Source: an uncultured Collinsella sp. (GTDB lineage Bacteria > Actinomycetota > Coriobacteriia > Coriobacteriales > Coriobacteriaceae). From it: 64,000 nt of DNA. Both the position numbers and the translations under genes were made by a program. Numbering within the stretch: position 1 is the first letter of the stretch; each line of letters begins with the position of its first letter. Below, piece by piece: positions 53,345 through 61,838 of this stretch. The notes beneath the pieces were generated by a model. That model was not told the DNA's origin, did no database searches, and was given only the letters and a program-made list of their open reading frames with translations. Location: NCBI GenBank assembly GCA_900541715.1, contig UQLI01000001.1:132320-196319 (forward strand), given 5' to 3'.

Positions 53345-53445
53345 CTTTCTCAGGCACCGGATCTTGCCCCTCAAACCGTCGCTTGCGTACCCAAAGTACG
53401 CTGCGCTCCTCTTTCGGGGCAATCTCCGGCACCTGAGAAACCTAG
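53341..53445 (+). repeat. Structured repeat family B, copy 2
   Basis: Outer stem CTAGcTTTCTCAGG/CCTGAGAAAcCTAG (one mismatch), then CCGGA/TCCGG, TTGCCCC/GGGGCAA and apical GCGTAC/GTACGC. Compared with copy 1 the paired bases change together at C-G to T-A and GT/AC to CC/GG positions. Loop words GATC, CAAACCGTC and GGCACC are unchanged. Confidence 0.85.
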
Positions 53446-53498
53446 AGCTAAGGCGCTGAACGCGCCGCTGCCTTTGATGTTTAGATTGGGAGAGAGCC

Positions 53499-54263
53499 AT
53501 GATAGGGATCGGGATCGATATCGGGTCTACGGCGGCTAAGGCTGCTGTGGTCAATGGGGAGGGTTCGGTGGCGTGGACGTGCGTGCAGCCAACCGGGTTT
53601 TCCTCGGTCGATGCGGCCGAGCGTCTGCGCGGCGAGCTTGCCGCGGCTGGCTATGACGTGGCTGCCGACGACGTGCGCGTGATCGCGACCGGATATGGTC
53701 GTGTTGCCGTGCCCTGTGCGCATAAGGTCGTGACCGAGATTACCTGCCACGGTACCGGTGCCGTGCGCCTGTTTGGTGACCACGGCACCGTGATCGATGT
53801 GGGTGGTCAGGACACCAAGGTCATTCAGCTTAAAAGTGGCCGCGTGGCCAAGTTTGCCATGAACGACAAGTGCGCCGCCGGCACGGGGCGCTTTTTGGAG
53901 ATCATGGCTGACCGCCTAGGCATTTCCCAGCAGCAGATGGCCGACCTGGCGCGTTCCGGCGAGCCCACCAAGATATCCAGCATGTGCACGGTCTTTGCCG
54001 AAAGTGAGGTCATCAGCCTGATCGGTCGCGGTGAGCCGCGCGAGAACATTGCGCGTGGCGTGATCGACAGCGTGGTCTCGCGCGTGGCGACCATGGCCGG
54101 GCAGGCCGCGGGCGCCCCGTACTACCTGACCGGTGGCCTGTGCGAGAACGCCTTCGTGGTGGAGCGGTTGGGCGAGCTACTGGGGTTGCCGGTGACCACC
54201 TCGCCACAGGCTCGCTTTGCCGGAGCGATCGGCGCGGCGATTCGCGCACAGGCGCTCGATTAA
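53499..54263 (+). CDS. Dehydratase activator ATPase (HgdC/BadF family)
   Basis: 254 aa ASKHA-fold ATPase (archerase). Phosphate loops are GIDIGSTAAKAAV and VIDVGGQDTKVI. The 4Fe-4S cluster shared by the homodimer is expected at Cys125 (MNDKCAAGTGRF) and Cys163 (SSMCTVFAESE). It hydrolyses ATP to drive an electron into the partner proteins just upstream. GGGAGAG precedes the ATG. Confidence 0.93.
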   Translation: MIGIGIDIGSTAAKAAVVNGEGSVAWTCVQPTGFSSVDAAERLRGELAAAGYDVAADDVRVIATGYGRVAVPCAHKVVTEITCHGTGAVRLFGDHGTVIDVGGQDTKVIQLKSGRVAKFAMNDKCAAGTGRFLEIMADRLGISQQQMADLARSGEPTKISSMCTVFAESEVISLIGRGEPRENIARGVIDSVVSRVATMAGQAAGAPYYLTGGLCENAFVVERLGELLGLPVTTSPQARFAGAIGAAIRAQALD

Positions 54264-54333
54264 TGCATCGGCCGTGAGCCTGCATTCATGCGTATACTGG
54301 GAGGAAATGATTGACCGATGAGAGGAGGTATCG

Positions 54334-55383
54334 ATGGCTGACGATCAGATTAAGCTCACGTCTATGACTGCCGCGAGCGGTTGAGCCGCTAAGTTGGCTC
54401 CCGGAGCCCTCGCCCAGGTCCTGGGCGATTTACCCAATGTGCATAACGACAACTTGCTCGTGGGGTTCGATACCTCCGACGATGCGAGCGTCTTTCGCGT
54501 TGGCGATAACTTGGGTCTCGTGCAGTCCATCGACTTCTTCCCGCCGATGGTCGACGACCCGTTTCTATTTGGCCAGATTGCCGCGGCCAACTCGCTGTCG
54601 GACATCTACGCCATGGGCGGGCGGCCGAGCCATGCCATGAACCTGCTGTGCATTCCCAGTTGCCTGGGAGTTGAGGTTGCCGGCGAAATTCTGGCGGGCG
54701 GCGCCGACAAGTGCGTCGAGGCGGGTTGCTCCATCGCGGGCGGCCACACCATCAACGACGACGAGCCCAAGTACGGTCTGTCTGTGAGCGGTTTTGTGCC
54801 ACTAGACCGTATGCTCGCCAACAGCGGCGCTCGCGTGGGCGATGCGTTGCTGCTGACCAAGGCGATCGGCTCGGGCATCATCACCACGGCCATTAAGGGC
54901 GATCTCATCGAGCAGGGCGAGGCTGGTCCGATGTTTGACTCGATGCGCTCCCTCAACGAAGCGCCGATTCGTCTGGCCGAGGGACTTGAGCTTCACGGCT
55001 GCACCGATGTCACGGGCTTTGGTCTGATCGGGCACGCGTGCGAGATGGCCGAGGGCTCGGGCGTGCAGGTTGAGCTTGCGTCGGGGGCGGTGCCGCTCTT
55101 TGATCAAGTGCTCGACATGGCGCGTCTGGGCTTTATCCCCGCGGGCTCCTACCGCAACCAGGACTTCTTTGGCCCGCGCGTGGCTGCCGACGAGGACCTG
55201 GAGCCGGGCATGCTTGACGCGCTGTACGATCCGCAGACCTCGGGTGGTTTGCTCATCGCGGCGCCCGCGTGGGATGTGGATGAGCTTGCGTGCCGTCTGC
55301 GTGCCGAGGGGCGCGTTGCCGCCGTCGTCGGTCGCGTGTGCGAGCCGGTGCCAGGCGGTCCTGCCGTCCACGTTGTCCGCTAG
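54334..55383 (+). CDS. selD: Selenide, water dikinase, selenocysteine-containing
   Basis: Makes selenophosphate from selenide and ATP; 349 aa including selenocysteine. From ATG 54334 (GAGGAGG upstream) residue 17 is encoded by TGA at 54382-54384 in SG-U-AAKL, the position of the catalytic Cys/Sec of SelD. Downstream are the ATP-binding segments GFDTSDDASVFR and SIDFFPPMVDDP and a GGHTINDDEPKYG loop. A standard ORF caller would start at 54394 and lose the active site. selA and selB are in the same window. Confidence 0.96.
54373..54420 (+). promoter_or_regulatory. Candidate bacterial SECIS hairpin
   Basis: Immediately after the UGA, GGCTC-ccg-GAGCC (54396-54408) forms a hairpin at the distance at which SelB binds in bacteria. 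AGCGG/CCGCT around the UGA gives a competing pair. Confidence 0.55.
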
Positions 55384-55443
55384 CCCGCACGTTTATGTAA
55401 CTGTTTACCGTTCTCTAGAACGGTTCTTTCGAAAGGAAAAACT

Positions 55444-56070
55444 ATGTCTACGAAAATTGAAGTCAATGCCATGGGCGATGCCTGCCCGCTGCCCGTCGTC
55501 AAGACGCTTAAGGCACTCAAACAGCTTGATGGCGAGGGTGCCGTGGTGACCTCGGTCGACAACGAGACCGCCGTCAAGAACATCTCCAAGATGGCACAGG
55601 AAAAGGGCTGCACGGCCTCGGTCGAGAAGGTTTCTGACGCCGAGTGGCACGTGACCTTGGCGACCTCTGGCGCCGTTGCCGTTGCGGACCCCGAGCAGGA
55701 TGGCACTGCCTTCTGCGATGCCAGCGCCGGCAAGGGCAAGCTCGTCATTTCCGTCTACACCGATTGCATGGGCCGTGGCGACAACGAGCTGGGCCACAAG
55801 CTCATGAAGGCGTTTATCTTTGCCGTGACGCAGCAGGAGGAACTGCCCGCGACCATGCTGTTCTACAACGGCGGCGCCAAGCTCACCGTCGAGGGTTCGC
55901 CGGTGCTCGACGACCTGAAGGGCCTGGCGGAGCAGGGTGTCGAGATTCTCACCTGCGGCACCTGCCTCGACCACTATGGCATTAAAGACCAGCTTGCGGT
56001 GGGCGAGGTCACCAACATGTACGTGATCGTGGAGAAGATGGAGCAGGCCGTGCGCGTCGTGCGCCCGTAG
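55444..56070 (+). CDS. yedF: Selenium metabolism protein YedF
   Basis: 208 aa. Residues 1-75 are a TusA/SirA-like domain with Cys14 in GDACPLPVVKT, a persulfide or perselenide carrier Cys. The rest is DsrE-like, with the segments YTDCMGRGDNELGHKLM and ILTCGTCLDHYG, giving further Cys. YedF is linked to selenium handling in genomes with SelD, sometimes independent of selenocysteine. It follows selD by 60 bases. Confidence 0.92.
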   Translation: MSTKIEVNAMGDACPLPVVKTLKALKQLDGEGAVVTSVDNETAVKNISKMAQEKGCTASVEKVSDAEWHVTLATSGAVAVADPEQDGTAFCDASAGKGKLVISVYTDCMGRGDNELGHKLMKAFIFAVTQQEELPATMLFYNGGAKLTVEGSPVLDDLKGLAEQGVEILTCGTCLDHYGIKDQLAVGEVTNMYVIVEKMEQAVRVVRP

Positions 56071-56089
56071 CGTATTGGTTGGAGTTGCC

Positions 56090-56341
56090 ATGAGGGAGAA
56101 GCGCCCGGCGCTTGTCATCACGTTTCCCACCACGGCGGCCGCCATGGGCTGCGAGTCCCTGTGTATCGAGCGCGGCCTTCCCGGGCGAACGATACCCGTA
56201 CCCGGGGAGGTCGCTGCCGGCTGCGGTTTGGCGTGGAAGGCGTTGCCTGCCGATGAGGAGCTGCTGCGCGGCGAACTCGCCGCGGCGGGCGTTCCCACAG
56301 AGGGCTATACCGTGATTGATATGTGGGAGGTCGTGCGATGA
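56090..56341 (+). CDS. DUF3343 protein, putative Se/S carrier
   Basis: 83 aa. Family features: FPTTAAAMGCESLC near the N-terminus, RTIPVPGEVAAGCGLAWK with a conserved Cys. DUF3343 occurs beside YedF, SelD and the cysteine-desulfurase family and is thought to carry selenium or sulfur. Its stop codon overlaps the next start (ATGA), showing co-translation. Confidence 0.85.
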   Translation: MREKRPALVITFPTTAAAMGCESLCIERGLPGRTIPVPGEVAAGCGLAWKALPADEELLRGELAAAGVPTEGYTVIDMWEVVR

Positions 56342-57477
56342 TCTACCTGGATAACGCGGCGACGACCATGCGCAAGCCGCAGACGGTCATCGATGCCGTG
56401 ACGCAGGCGATGTGCTCGCTCGGCAATGCCGGGCGCGGTGCCACCTCGGGTGCGCTTGATGCCGCGCGTACGATTCATGGGTGCCGCGCCAAGCTTGCGC
56501 GCCTGCTGGGATGCCCGCGCGCCGACCATGTGTGCTTTGCACCTAACTCGACGGCGGCGCTCAACACCGCCATCAACGGCGTGGTGCGTCCCGGCGACCG
56601 CGTGGTCACGACGGTGCTTGAGCACAACTCAGTGCTGCGTCCGCTTAATCGTCTTGCGGCTGAGCGGGGCGTGACCGTTGAGCATGCGGGCTGCGACGCG
56701 AACGGCGTGCTCGACTACGACGAGCTCGAGCAGCTGGTCACGCCGGGCACGCGTGCCGTGGTGGTGACGCACGCCTCCAATGTGACCGGCAACGCGGTCG
56801 ACATCGCGCGCGTGGCCGCCATGGCCCATGCGGCCGGCGCGCTCGTGATCGTCGATGCCTCGCAGTCTGCCGGCGCGATGTATGTCGATATGCAGGCTAT
56901 GGGGCTCGACGTCGTGTGCTTTACCGGTCACAAGGGGCTCATGGGTCCGCAGGGGACCGGCGGCCTGGCCGTGGCGGAGGGCATTGACGTGGCTCCGTGG
57001 GCCATGGGCGGCACGGGCGTGCACAGCTTCGATGCGCTGCAGCCGCTTGGGTGGCCCACGCGCCTTGAGGCGGGCACGCTCAACGGTCACGGCATCGCGG
57101 GACTTTCCGCAGGTCTCGACTTTATCGAGGCGCAAGGCGGGGTCGAGGCGATCGCGGCGCATGAGCGAGCACTGGCGGATCGCTTTCTCGCTGGCGTGCG
57201 CGAAATCCCGGAGATCAAGCTCTACGGTGCCTTTGACCAGCCGTCGCGCTCGGCGATCGTCTCACTCAACGTGGGTGATATCGACTCTGCCGAGATCTCG
57301 GACGCGCTCATGCAAGGGTGGGGGATTGCGACGCGCCCCGGCGCCCATTGCGCTCCGCTCATGCACCGCGCGCTCGGGACCGAGCGCCAGGGTGTCGTCC
57401 GCTTCTCGTTTGGGTATTTCAACACGGACGAGGAAGTCGACACCGCGATTGACGCTTTGCGCGATTTAGCCTGCTAG
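56338..57477 (+). CDS. Cysteine desulfurase/selenocysteine lyase-like aminotransferase class V
   Basis: PLP enzyme of 379 aa similar to TIGR01977-type desulfurases. It starts IYLDNAATTMRKP, has the PLP Lys in VCFTGHKGLMGPQGTGG, and a late RPGAHCAPLMHRALG containing the candidate catalytic Cys. With YedF and DUF3343 it likely mobilises selenium or sulfur for selenophosphate use or a Mo-enzyme cofactor. Terminator follows. Confidence 0.92.
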   Translation: MIYLDNAATTMRKPQTVIDAVTQAMCSLGNAGRGATSGALDAARTIHGCRAKLARLLGCPRADHVCFAPNSTAALNTAINGVVRPGDRVVTTVLEHNSVLRPLNRLAAERGVTVEHAGCDANGVLDYDELEQLVTPGTRAVVVTHASNVTGNAVDIARVAAMAHAAGALVIVDASQSAGAMYVDMQAMGLDVVCFTGHKGLMGPQGTGGLAVAEGIDVAPWAMGGTGVHSFDALQPLGWPTRLEAGTLNGHGIAGLSAGLDFIEAQGGVEAIAAHERALADRFLAGVREIPEIKLYGAFDQPSRSAIVSLNVGDIDSAEISDALMQGWGIATRPGAHCAPLMHRALGTERQGVVRFSFGYFNTDEEVDTAIDALRDLAC

Positions 57478-57491
57478 AGCGTATATACTTG

Positions 57492-57523
57492 CGGGACGGG
57501 TGTTTTTGCCCGTCCCGTTTTTG
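57492..57523 (+). terminator. Terminator after the desulfurase-like gene
   Basis: CGGGACGGG and CCCGTCCCG flank a nine-base loop and are followed by TTTTT. Confidence 0.88.
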
Positions 57524-57545
57524 TTTCGACCCGAAAGGTGTGCCT

Positions 57546-58904
57546 ATGGCCTCATCCGCTCCGCGCGGCCTGCGCTCCGACCATGTCGTTACCGTCGGCA
57601 TTGCGCTGTTCTCGATGCTCTTTGGTGCCGGTAACCTCATCATTCCGCCGTTGCTGGCACTTCAGGCCGGTACCGCCACGCCGCTTGCCATGATCGGCTT
57701 TTTGATTGCCGCTATCGGTCTGCCTGTTATGGGATTTATCGCCGTCGCGCTCGCCGGCACGGCCCGCGAGCTGGCTGGGCGCGTGCATCCTAAGTTTGGC
57801 GAGTTCTTTGTTGCGGCGGTGTATCTGGCCATCGGCCCGTGCCTGGCTATTCCGCGCACGAGCTCCACGGCCTTCGAGATGCTAGTGCCGCTGCTACCCG
57901 AGGGCGTTTCGCTCGGCACGGCACGTCTGGTGTTTGCCATCGGGTTCTTCGTCGTCGCGTTTGTGCTCACGCTGCGCCCGGGTGTCATCACGCGCGTGCT
58001 CGGCCGTATTACGGGCCCCGCGCTCATTGCGCTCATCGTGCTGGTTGTGGGTGCTGCCGTGATCTCGCCGCTGGGACCGGCTGCCGCGCCTCAGGCTCCC
58101 TACGATGCAGGCGCCGCCGTGCAGGGCTTTCTGACTGGCTATCAGACCATGGACCTGCTCGCGTCGCTCGCCTTCGGCATCATCATCGCCGAGACCATCC
58201 ACGAGCTGGGTGTTACCGATGACACGCGCGTGGCCTTCGAGATTTCGCGTTCCGGTGTGATCGCCGGCGTGCTCATGGCCATCATCTACTGCGGCTTGGG
58301 CCTTGCCGGAATGCAGCTCGGCACCGTGATGCCCGACGCTACTAACGGCGCCGCCATCCTTGCCTGCTCTGCCTCCATGCACTTTGGCCTTGCCGGCACG
58401 GTCGTGGTCTTTGCGATCTTCTTCCTCGCCTGCATGAACGTGTGCATCGGCCTCATCAGCTGCTGCTCGCGCTACTTCTGCGAGACGTACGTGGTTGAAG
58501 GGGGAGCGGAGGCCTCCGAGGAGGCCATGCGCCGTCCCTTCGCGATCCTCGCCTTTGTGTTCGCGGCATTTTCGTGCGTGCTTTCCAACGTGGGCCTCGA
58601 TGTGATTCTTATGTTCTCGGTGCCCATGCTCAACGCCTTGTATCCCGTCGCCATCGTGCTGGTGCTGATGGGCCTGGTGCACGGTTTTTGCGACGCTCAT
58701 CCGCAGGTGTGGGTGTGGGTCGGCGGCGTGGTTGCTGTGCAGAGTGTGATCACCTCGGTCCGCGATGCGTTCTTTGCGGGTGCGTGGCTGCCGTTCGATG
58801 TGCTGCCGCTTGCGGACATTGGAGCCGCGTGGGCGCCGGTTGCCGTGGTTGCCTTTGTGATCGGTCTGCTCCATAGTCGTTTTGTCGCACATTCGAGGAG
58901 CTAA
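57546..58904 (+). CDS. brnQ: Branched-chain amino acid transporter BrnQ (LIVCS family)
   Basis: Sodium-coupled Leu/Ile/Val permease of 452 aa with about 12 helices. The N-terminal FSMLFGAGNLIIPPLLALQAG and YLAIGPCLAIPRTSSTAFEM are family hallmarks; LTGYQTMDLLASLAFG follows. ATG at 57546 has GAAAGG upstream. It is not obviously part of the selenium set but lies between its two halves. Confidence 0.93.
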   Translation: MASSAPRGLRSDHVVTVGIALFSMLFGAGNLIIPPLLALQAGTATPLAMIGFLIAAIGLPVMGFIAVALAGTARELAGRVHPKFGEFFVAAVYLAIGPCLAIPRTSSTAFEMLVPLLPEGVSLGTARLVFAIGFFVVAFVLTLRPGVITRVLGRITGPALIALIVLVVGAAVISPLGPAAAPQAPYDAGAAVQGFLTGYQTMDLLASLAFGIIIAETIHELGVTDDTRVAFEISRSGVIAGVLMAIIYCGLGLAGMQLGTVMPDATNGAAILACSASMHFGLAGTVVVFAIFFLACMNVCIGLISCCSRYFCETYVVEGGAEASEEAMRRPFAILAFVFAAFSCVLSNVGLDVILMFSVPMLNALYPVAIVLVLMGLVHGFCDAHPQVWVWVGGVVAVQSVITSVRDAFFAGAWLPFDVLPLADIGAAWAPVAVVAFVIGLLHSRFVAHSRS

Positions 58905-58995
58905 GGCATCAATGCTTGCACAGGCGGGGAGTCTCCCCTATAATTTCCTTCGCTTTGGGACACGCAAGGTTTAGACCTTAGCTGCTCAACACCTT

Positions 58996-59072
58996 CGGGA
59001 CGTGGCGCAGTTTGGTAGCGCGCCTGCTTTGGGAGCAGGATGTCGCAGGTTCAAATCCTGTCGTCCCGACCA
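58996..59072 (+). tRNA. tRNA-Pro (TGG)
   Basis: CGGGACG pairs with CGTCCCG; anticodon arm CCTGC-TTTGGGA-GCAGG gives TGG; T-arm has GGTTCAAATCC. CCA is encoded. Confidence 0.97.
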
Positions 59073-59078
59073 TATCTT

Positions 59079-59152
59079 GCGGGCGTAGTTCAATGGTAGA
59101 ACCCCAGCCTTCCAAGCTGATGACGCGGGTTCGATTCCCGTCGCCCGCTCCA
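59079..59152 (+). tRNA. tRNA-Gly (TCC)
   Basis: GCGGGCG pairs with CGCCCGC; anticodon loop CTTCCAA gives TCC; T-loop GGTTCGATTCC. CCA is encoded. The 16 bases of its 3' end (59138-59153) recur at 59229-59244. Confidence 0.96.
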
Positions 59153-59163
59153 TAAGATTGGTT

Positions 59164-59196
59164 AACGGCTTTGACTCCTTTTGGAGCCAGAGCCGG
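59164..59196 (+). terminator. Probable tRNA-operon terminator
   Basis: GGCTTTGACTCC pairs (with mismatches) with GGAGCCAGAGCC around TTTT, followed by GGTTTTG. Confidence 0.6.
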
Positions 59197-59228
59197 TTTT
59201 GTAAGAGCGCCGGATACGGGAATTGGCT

Positions 59229-59244
59229 CCGTCGCCCGCTCCAT
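59229..59244 (+). repeat. Duplicate of the tRNA-Gly 3' end
   Basis: CCGTCGCCCGCTCCAT is an exact copy of 59138-59153, 91 bases downstream. It resembles an attachment-site duplicate left by an integrative element, or a degraded tRNA copy. Confidence 0.8.
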
Positions 59245-59358
59245 GTAATTTGCAGGTCAGAGGTACGTTTACTTCTGGCCTGTTTTGTTTTTGTTTGCCC
59301 CCGCGGGACATGTTCGTGAGCAATGCTTGTCCCAAATCGTAAGAAAGAAGTGGTTGCT

Positions 59359-60195
59359 ATGGCACAAATCAAGGCAGAACACCCCACCCCCGATTGTCTG
59401 GCGCCCGCCGCGATCGAGGCCAAGACCGAGGCTGCCGGCGTTACCAAGGCCAACCTGTCGGTCTCGAAGGCTTTTTTGCTCGCCATGTTCGCCGGTGCGT
59501 TCATCGCCTTCGGCGGCCTATTCTTCACCGTCTTTCTGAGCGATCCCACGCTTGGCTGGGGCGCCCAGCGCTTTGTGGGCGGCCTGTGCTTTTGCCTGGG
59601 ACTGGTGCTCGTGCTCATTTGCGGCGCGGAGCTGTTTACCGGCAACTCGCTTATGGTCTGCGCGCTTAAGAGCAAAAAGATCACGCTCGTCCAGATGCTC
59701 AAGGCTTGGGCTATTGTGTGGATCGGCAATTTTATCGGTGCCCTGTTCGTTGTCTTTTTGATTTACATGGCAGCCATTTACAAGCTCAACGGCGAGGCCG
59801 TCGCCAACACTATGGTGAGCGTCGCCGCCGGTAAGGTTACGATCGACGCCGTCGCCATCTTCTTCCGCGGTATTCTGTGCAACATCTTTGTTTGCCTGGC
59901 CGTATGGATCGGCACTGCCGGCAAGACCGTGGTCGATAAGGTCGTGGGCATTTTGCTGCCCATCGCTGCCTTTGTGGCCTGCGGTTTTGAGCACTGCGTT
60001 GCCAACATGTACTTTTTGCCCATGGGCATTTTGATGCACTCCTGCGGCTATGGAGCCCATATCGCCGGCGCCGATGCCCTCAACGCCTCCGGGCTGGCGC
60101 TCAACCTTTCGGTCGCCACGCTGGGCAATATTGTGGGCGGCGCCCTGATTGTGGCGCTGGGCTACTGGTTTATCTACGCCAACAAAGAGGCCTAA
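59359..60195 (+). CDS. Formate/nitrite transporter (FocA/NirC family)
   Basis: Pentameric channel-type transporter of 278 aa with six helices. Family motifs are ICGAELFTGNSLM and GFEHCVANMYFLPMG with the pore His. The N-terminus of about 40 residues is cytosolic. Formate is a likely substrate in an organism with Se/Mo machinery for formate dehydrogenase, but no such enzyme is in the window. AAGAAAG precedes the ATG. Confidence 0.92.
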   Translation: MAQIKAEHPTPDCLAPAAIEAKTEAAGVTKANLSVSKAFLLAMFAGAFIAFGGLFFTVFLSDPTLGWGAQRFVGGLCFCLGLVLVLICGAELFTGNSLMVCALKSKKITLVQMLKAWAIVWIGNFIGALFVVFLIYMAAIYKLNGEAVANTMVSVAAGKVTIDAVAIFFRGILCNIFVCLAVWIGTAGKTVVDKVVGILLPIAAFVACGFEHCVANMYFLPMGILMHSCGYGAHIAGADALNASGLALNLSVATLGNIVGGALIVALGYWFIYANKEA

Positions 60196-60217
60196 AGGAC
60201 CCAAACCATAACCGACC

Positions 60218-60305
60218 AAAAAGGGACAGGTTTATTTTGGCAGGTTTTGGACGAGGCGCTTCGCCGCCTTGTCGCGAGCTGCCATAATGGAACTGTCCCT
60301 TTTGC
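60218..60305. repeat. Palindromic element E between FNT gene and selA
   Basis: AAAAGGGACAG (left) and CTGTCCCTTTT (right) pair, TAT-xxx-GGCAG and CTGCCATA pair inward, and GACGAGGCG/CGCC-TTGTC forms the top. Core word GGGAC/GTCCC is shared with 41691 and 42140. Confidence 0.75.
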
Positions 60306-60380
60306 ATGCGCGTTGCCACATTTTGGCCGATGACGACCAAGGGGGACCTGCTTTTTATTGAACATGTCGAAAGGCTTTCC

Positions 60381-61838
60381 ATGAGCGACTGCGAATCCAT
60401 GCCTGCCGAGGTGCGCGACCGCCTGCGCTCCATTCCCGCCGTTCACGAGCTGTTGGCCGAGTGGCCGATTATGAAGGCTGCGGGCGATGCGGGCGACACG
60501 ATTGTGCGCGAGGCGATTGACGCCGAGCTCGATGCCGAGCGCGCGGCTATTCGCTCTGGCGCTCCTGCAAGGAACAAGCGCGAGCTCGCCTTGGCCATCG
60601 AGCGACGGTGCCACCGCCTATCGCTGCCGACCCTGCGTCCTGCCGTCAACGCGACGGGCGTTGTGATTCACACCAATCTGGGCCGCGCTCCGCTTGCCCC
60701 CGCAGCGGTGCAGGCGGTGACCGACGTCGCCCGAAGCTACAGCACGCTTGAGTACGACGTCGCGACCTGTGCCCGTGGGGGCCGCAAGGAGCACGCCGCT
60801 CGTCTGCTGCGTACGCTCACGGGGGCGCAGGACGCCCTGGTTGTCAACAACAACGCCGCGGCGGTGCTGCTGGTGCTTGCCGCGCATGCGTGCGGCAAAG
60901 AGGTCATCGTGAGCCGCGGCGAGCTTGTCGAGGTGGGCGGCAGTTTTCGCATTCCTGACATCATGGCTGCTTCGGGTGCCAAACTTGTCGAGGTGGGCTC
61001 TACCAACCGGACGCATCTGGATGACTATCGATGCGCCATTACGCCCAACACGGCGATGATTCTGAAAGTCCATCCTTCTAACTACCGTATCGAGGGCTTC
61101 CACGAGGAGGTTTCCGCGGCGGAGCTTTCCGCACTGGCGCACGAGCACGGGATGTTGCTGTACGAGGACCAAGGCTCGGGCGCTTTGCTTGCAGATGGGG
61201 TGCTCGCCGATGCGGGGGAGAAGCCCACGCCCGCCTCGCTTTGTGCCGGCGTTGACGTCGTCTCGTGCTCGGGTGACAAGCTGCTCGGCGGCTCGCAGGC
61301 GGGCATTATTCTCGGCAGCGCCCAAGTAATCGCCGCCTGTGCCTCGCATCCGCTTATGCGCGCGCTTCGCCCTGGCAAACTCACGCTCGCGGCACTCGAG
61401 GCCACTTTGCGTCTGTATGTGACCGGTCCCGATACGGCACATCGGGAGGTCCCGGTTCTCAACATGCTTTCGGGCGCGCCAGCCCCGCTCGAGCGTCAGG
61501 CCAAGCGCCTGCACGACCGCATGCTGCGCAAGCTTCGAGAGGCTCAGTGCGAGCAGGCCGTGGAGCTGCAGGTTATCGAGGGCGCCTCTGCTCCCGGCGG
61601 CGGATCGCTGCCGACCGTCGAGCTCCCAACATTTTGCGTTGCCGTCTGTCCCGCCGATGGGCGCCTATCTGCCGATGGCCTAAAGCGCGCTTTGGTTCAG
61701 GAGCCCGATACGCCGGTCGTGACACGCGTACGGCACGACCAGGTGCTGTTTGACGTCCGCACGCTTTTGCGCGACACCGACCTTGATCTGTGTGCGTCTG
61801 CGTTGGTGGATGCCGTGCGGGCAGGTTTGCGTCGATGA
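60381..61838 (+). CDS. selA: L-seryl-tRNA(Sec) selenium transferase
   Basis: Converts Ser-tRNA(Sec) to Sec-tRNA(Sec) with selenophosphate; 485 aa. Segments NATGVVIHTNLGRAPLA, NNNAAAVLLVLAA, SRGELVEVGGSFRIP, EVGSTNRTHLDDY and the PLP lysine in SCSGDKLLGGSQAGI are family marks. ATG at 60381 has GAAAGG upstream. Its stop overlaps the selB start. Confidence 0.97.
   Translation: MSDCESMPAEVRDRLRSIPAVHELLAEWPIMKAAGDAGDTIVREAIDAELDAERAAIRSGAPARNKRELALAIERRCHRLSLPTLRPAVNATGVVIHTNLGRAPLAPAAVQAVTDVARSYSTLEYDVATCARGGRKEHAARLLRTLTGAQDALVVNNNAAAVLLVLAAHACGKEVIVSRGELVEVGGSFRIPDIMAASGAKLVEVGSTNRTHLDDYRCAITPNTAMILKVHPSNYRIEGFHEEVSAAELSALAHEHGMLLYEDQGSGALLADGVLADAGEKPTPASLCAGVDVVSCSGDKLLGGSQAGIILGSAQVIAACASHPLMRALRPGKLTLAALEATLRLYVTGPDTAHREVPVLNMLSGAPAPLERQAKRLHDRMLRKLREAQCEQAVELQVIEGASAPGGGSLPTVELPTFCVAVCPADGRLSADGLKRALVQEPDTPVVTRVRHDQVLFDVRTLLRDTDLDLCASALVDAVRAGLRR

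Noticed and set aside
54334..54393. SelD as a frameshifted or truncated pseudogene
   Set aside because: TGA aligns with the active-site Sec/Cys codon and the frame continues unbroken; SelA and SelB are present.
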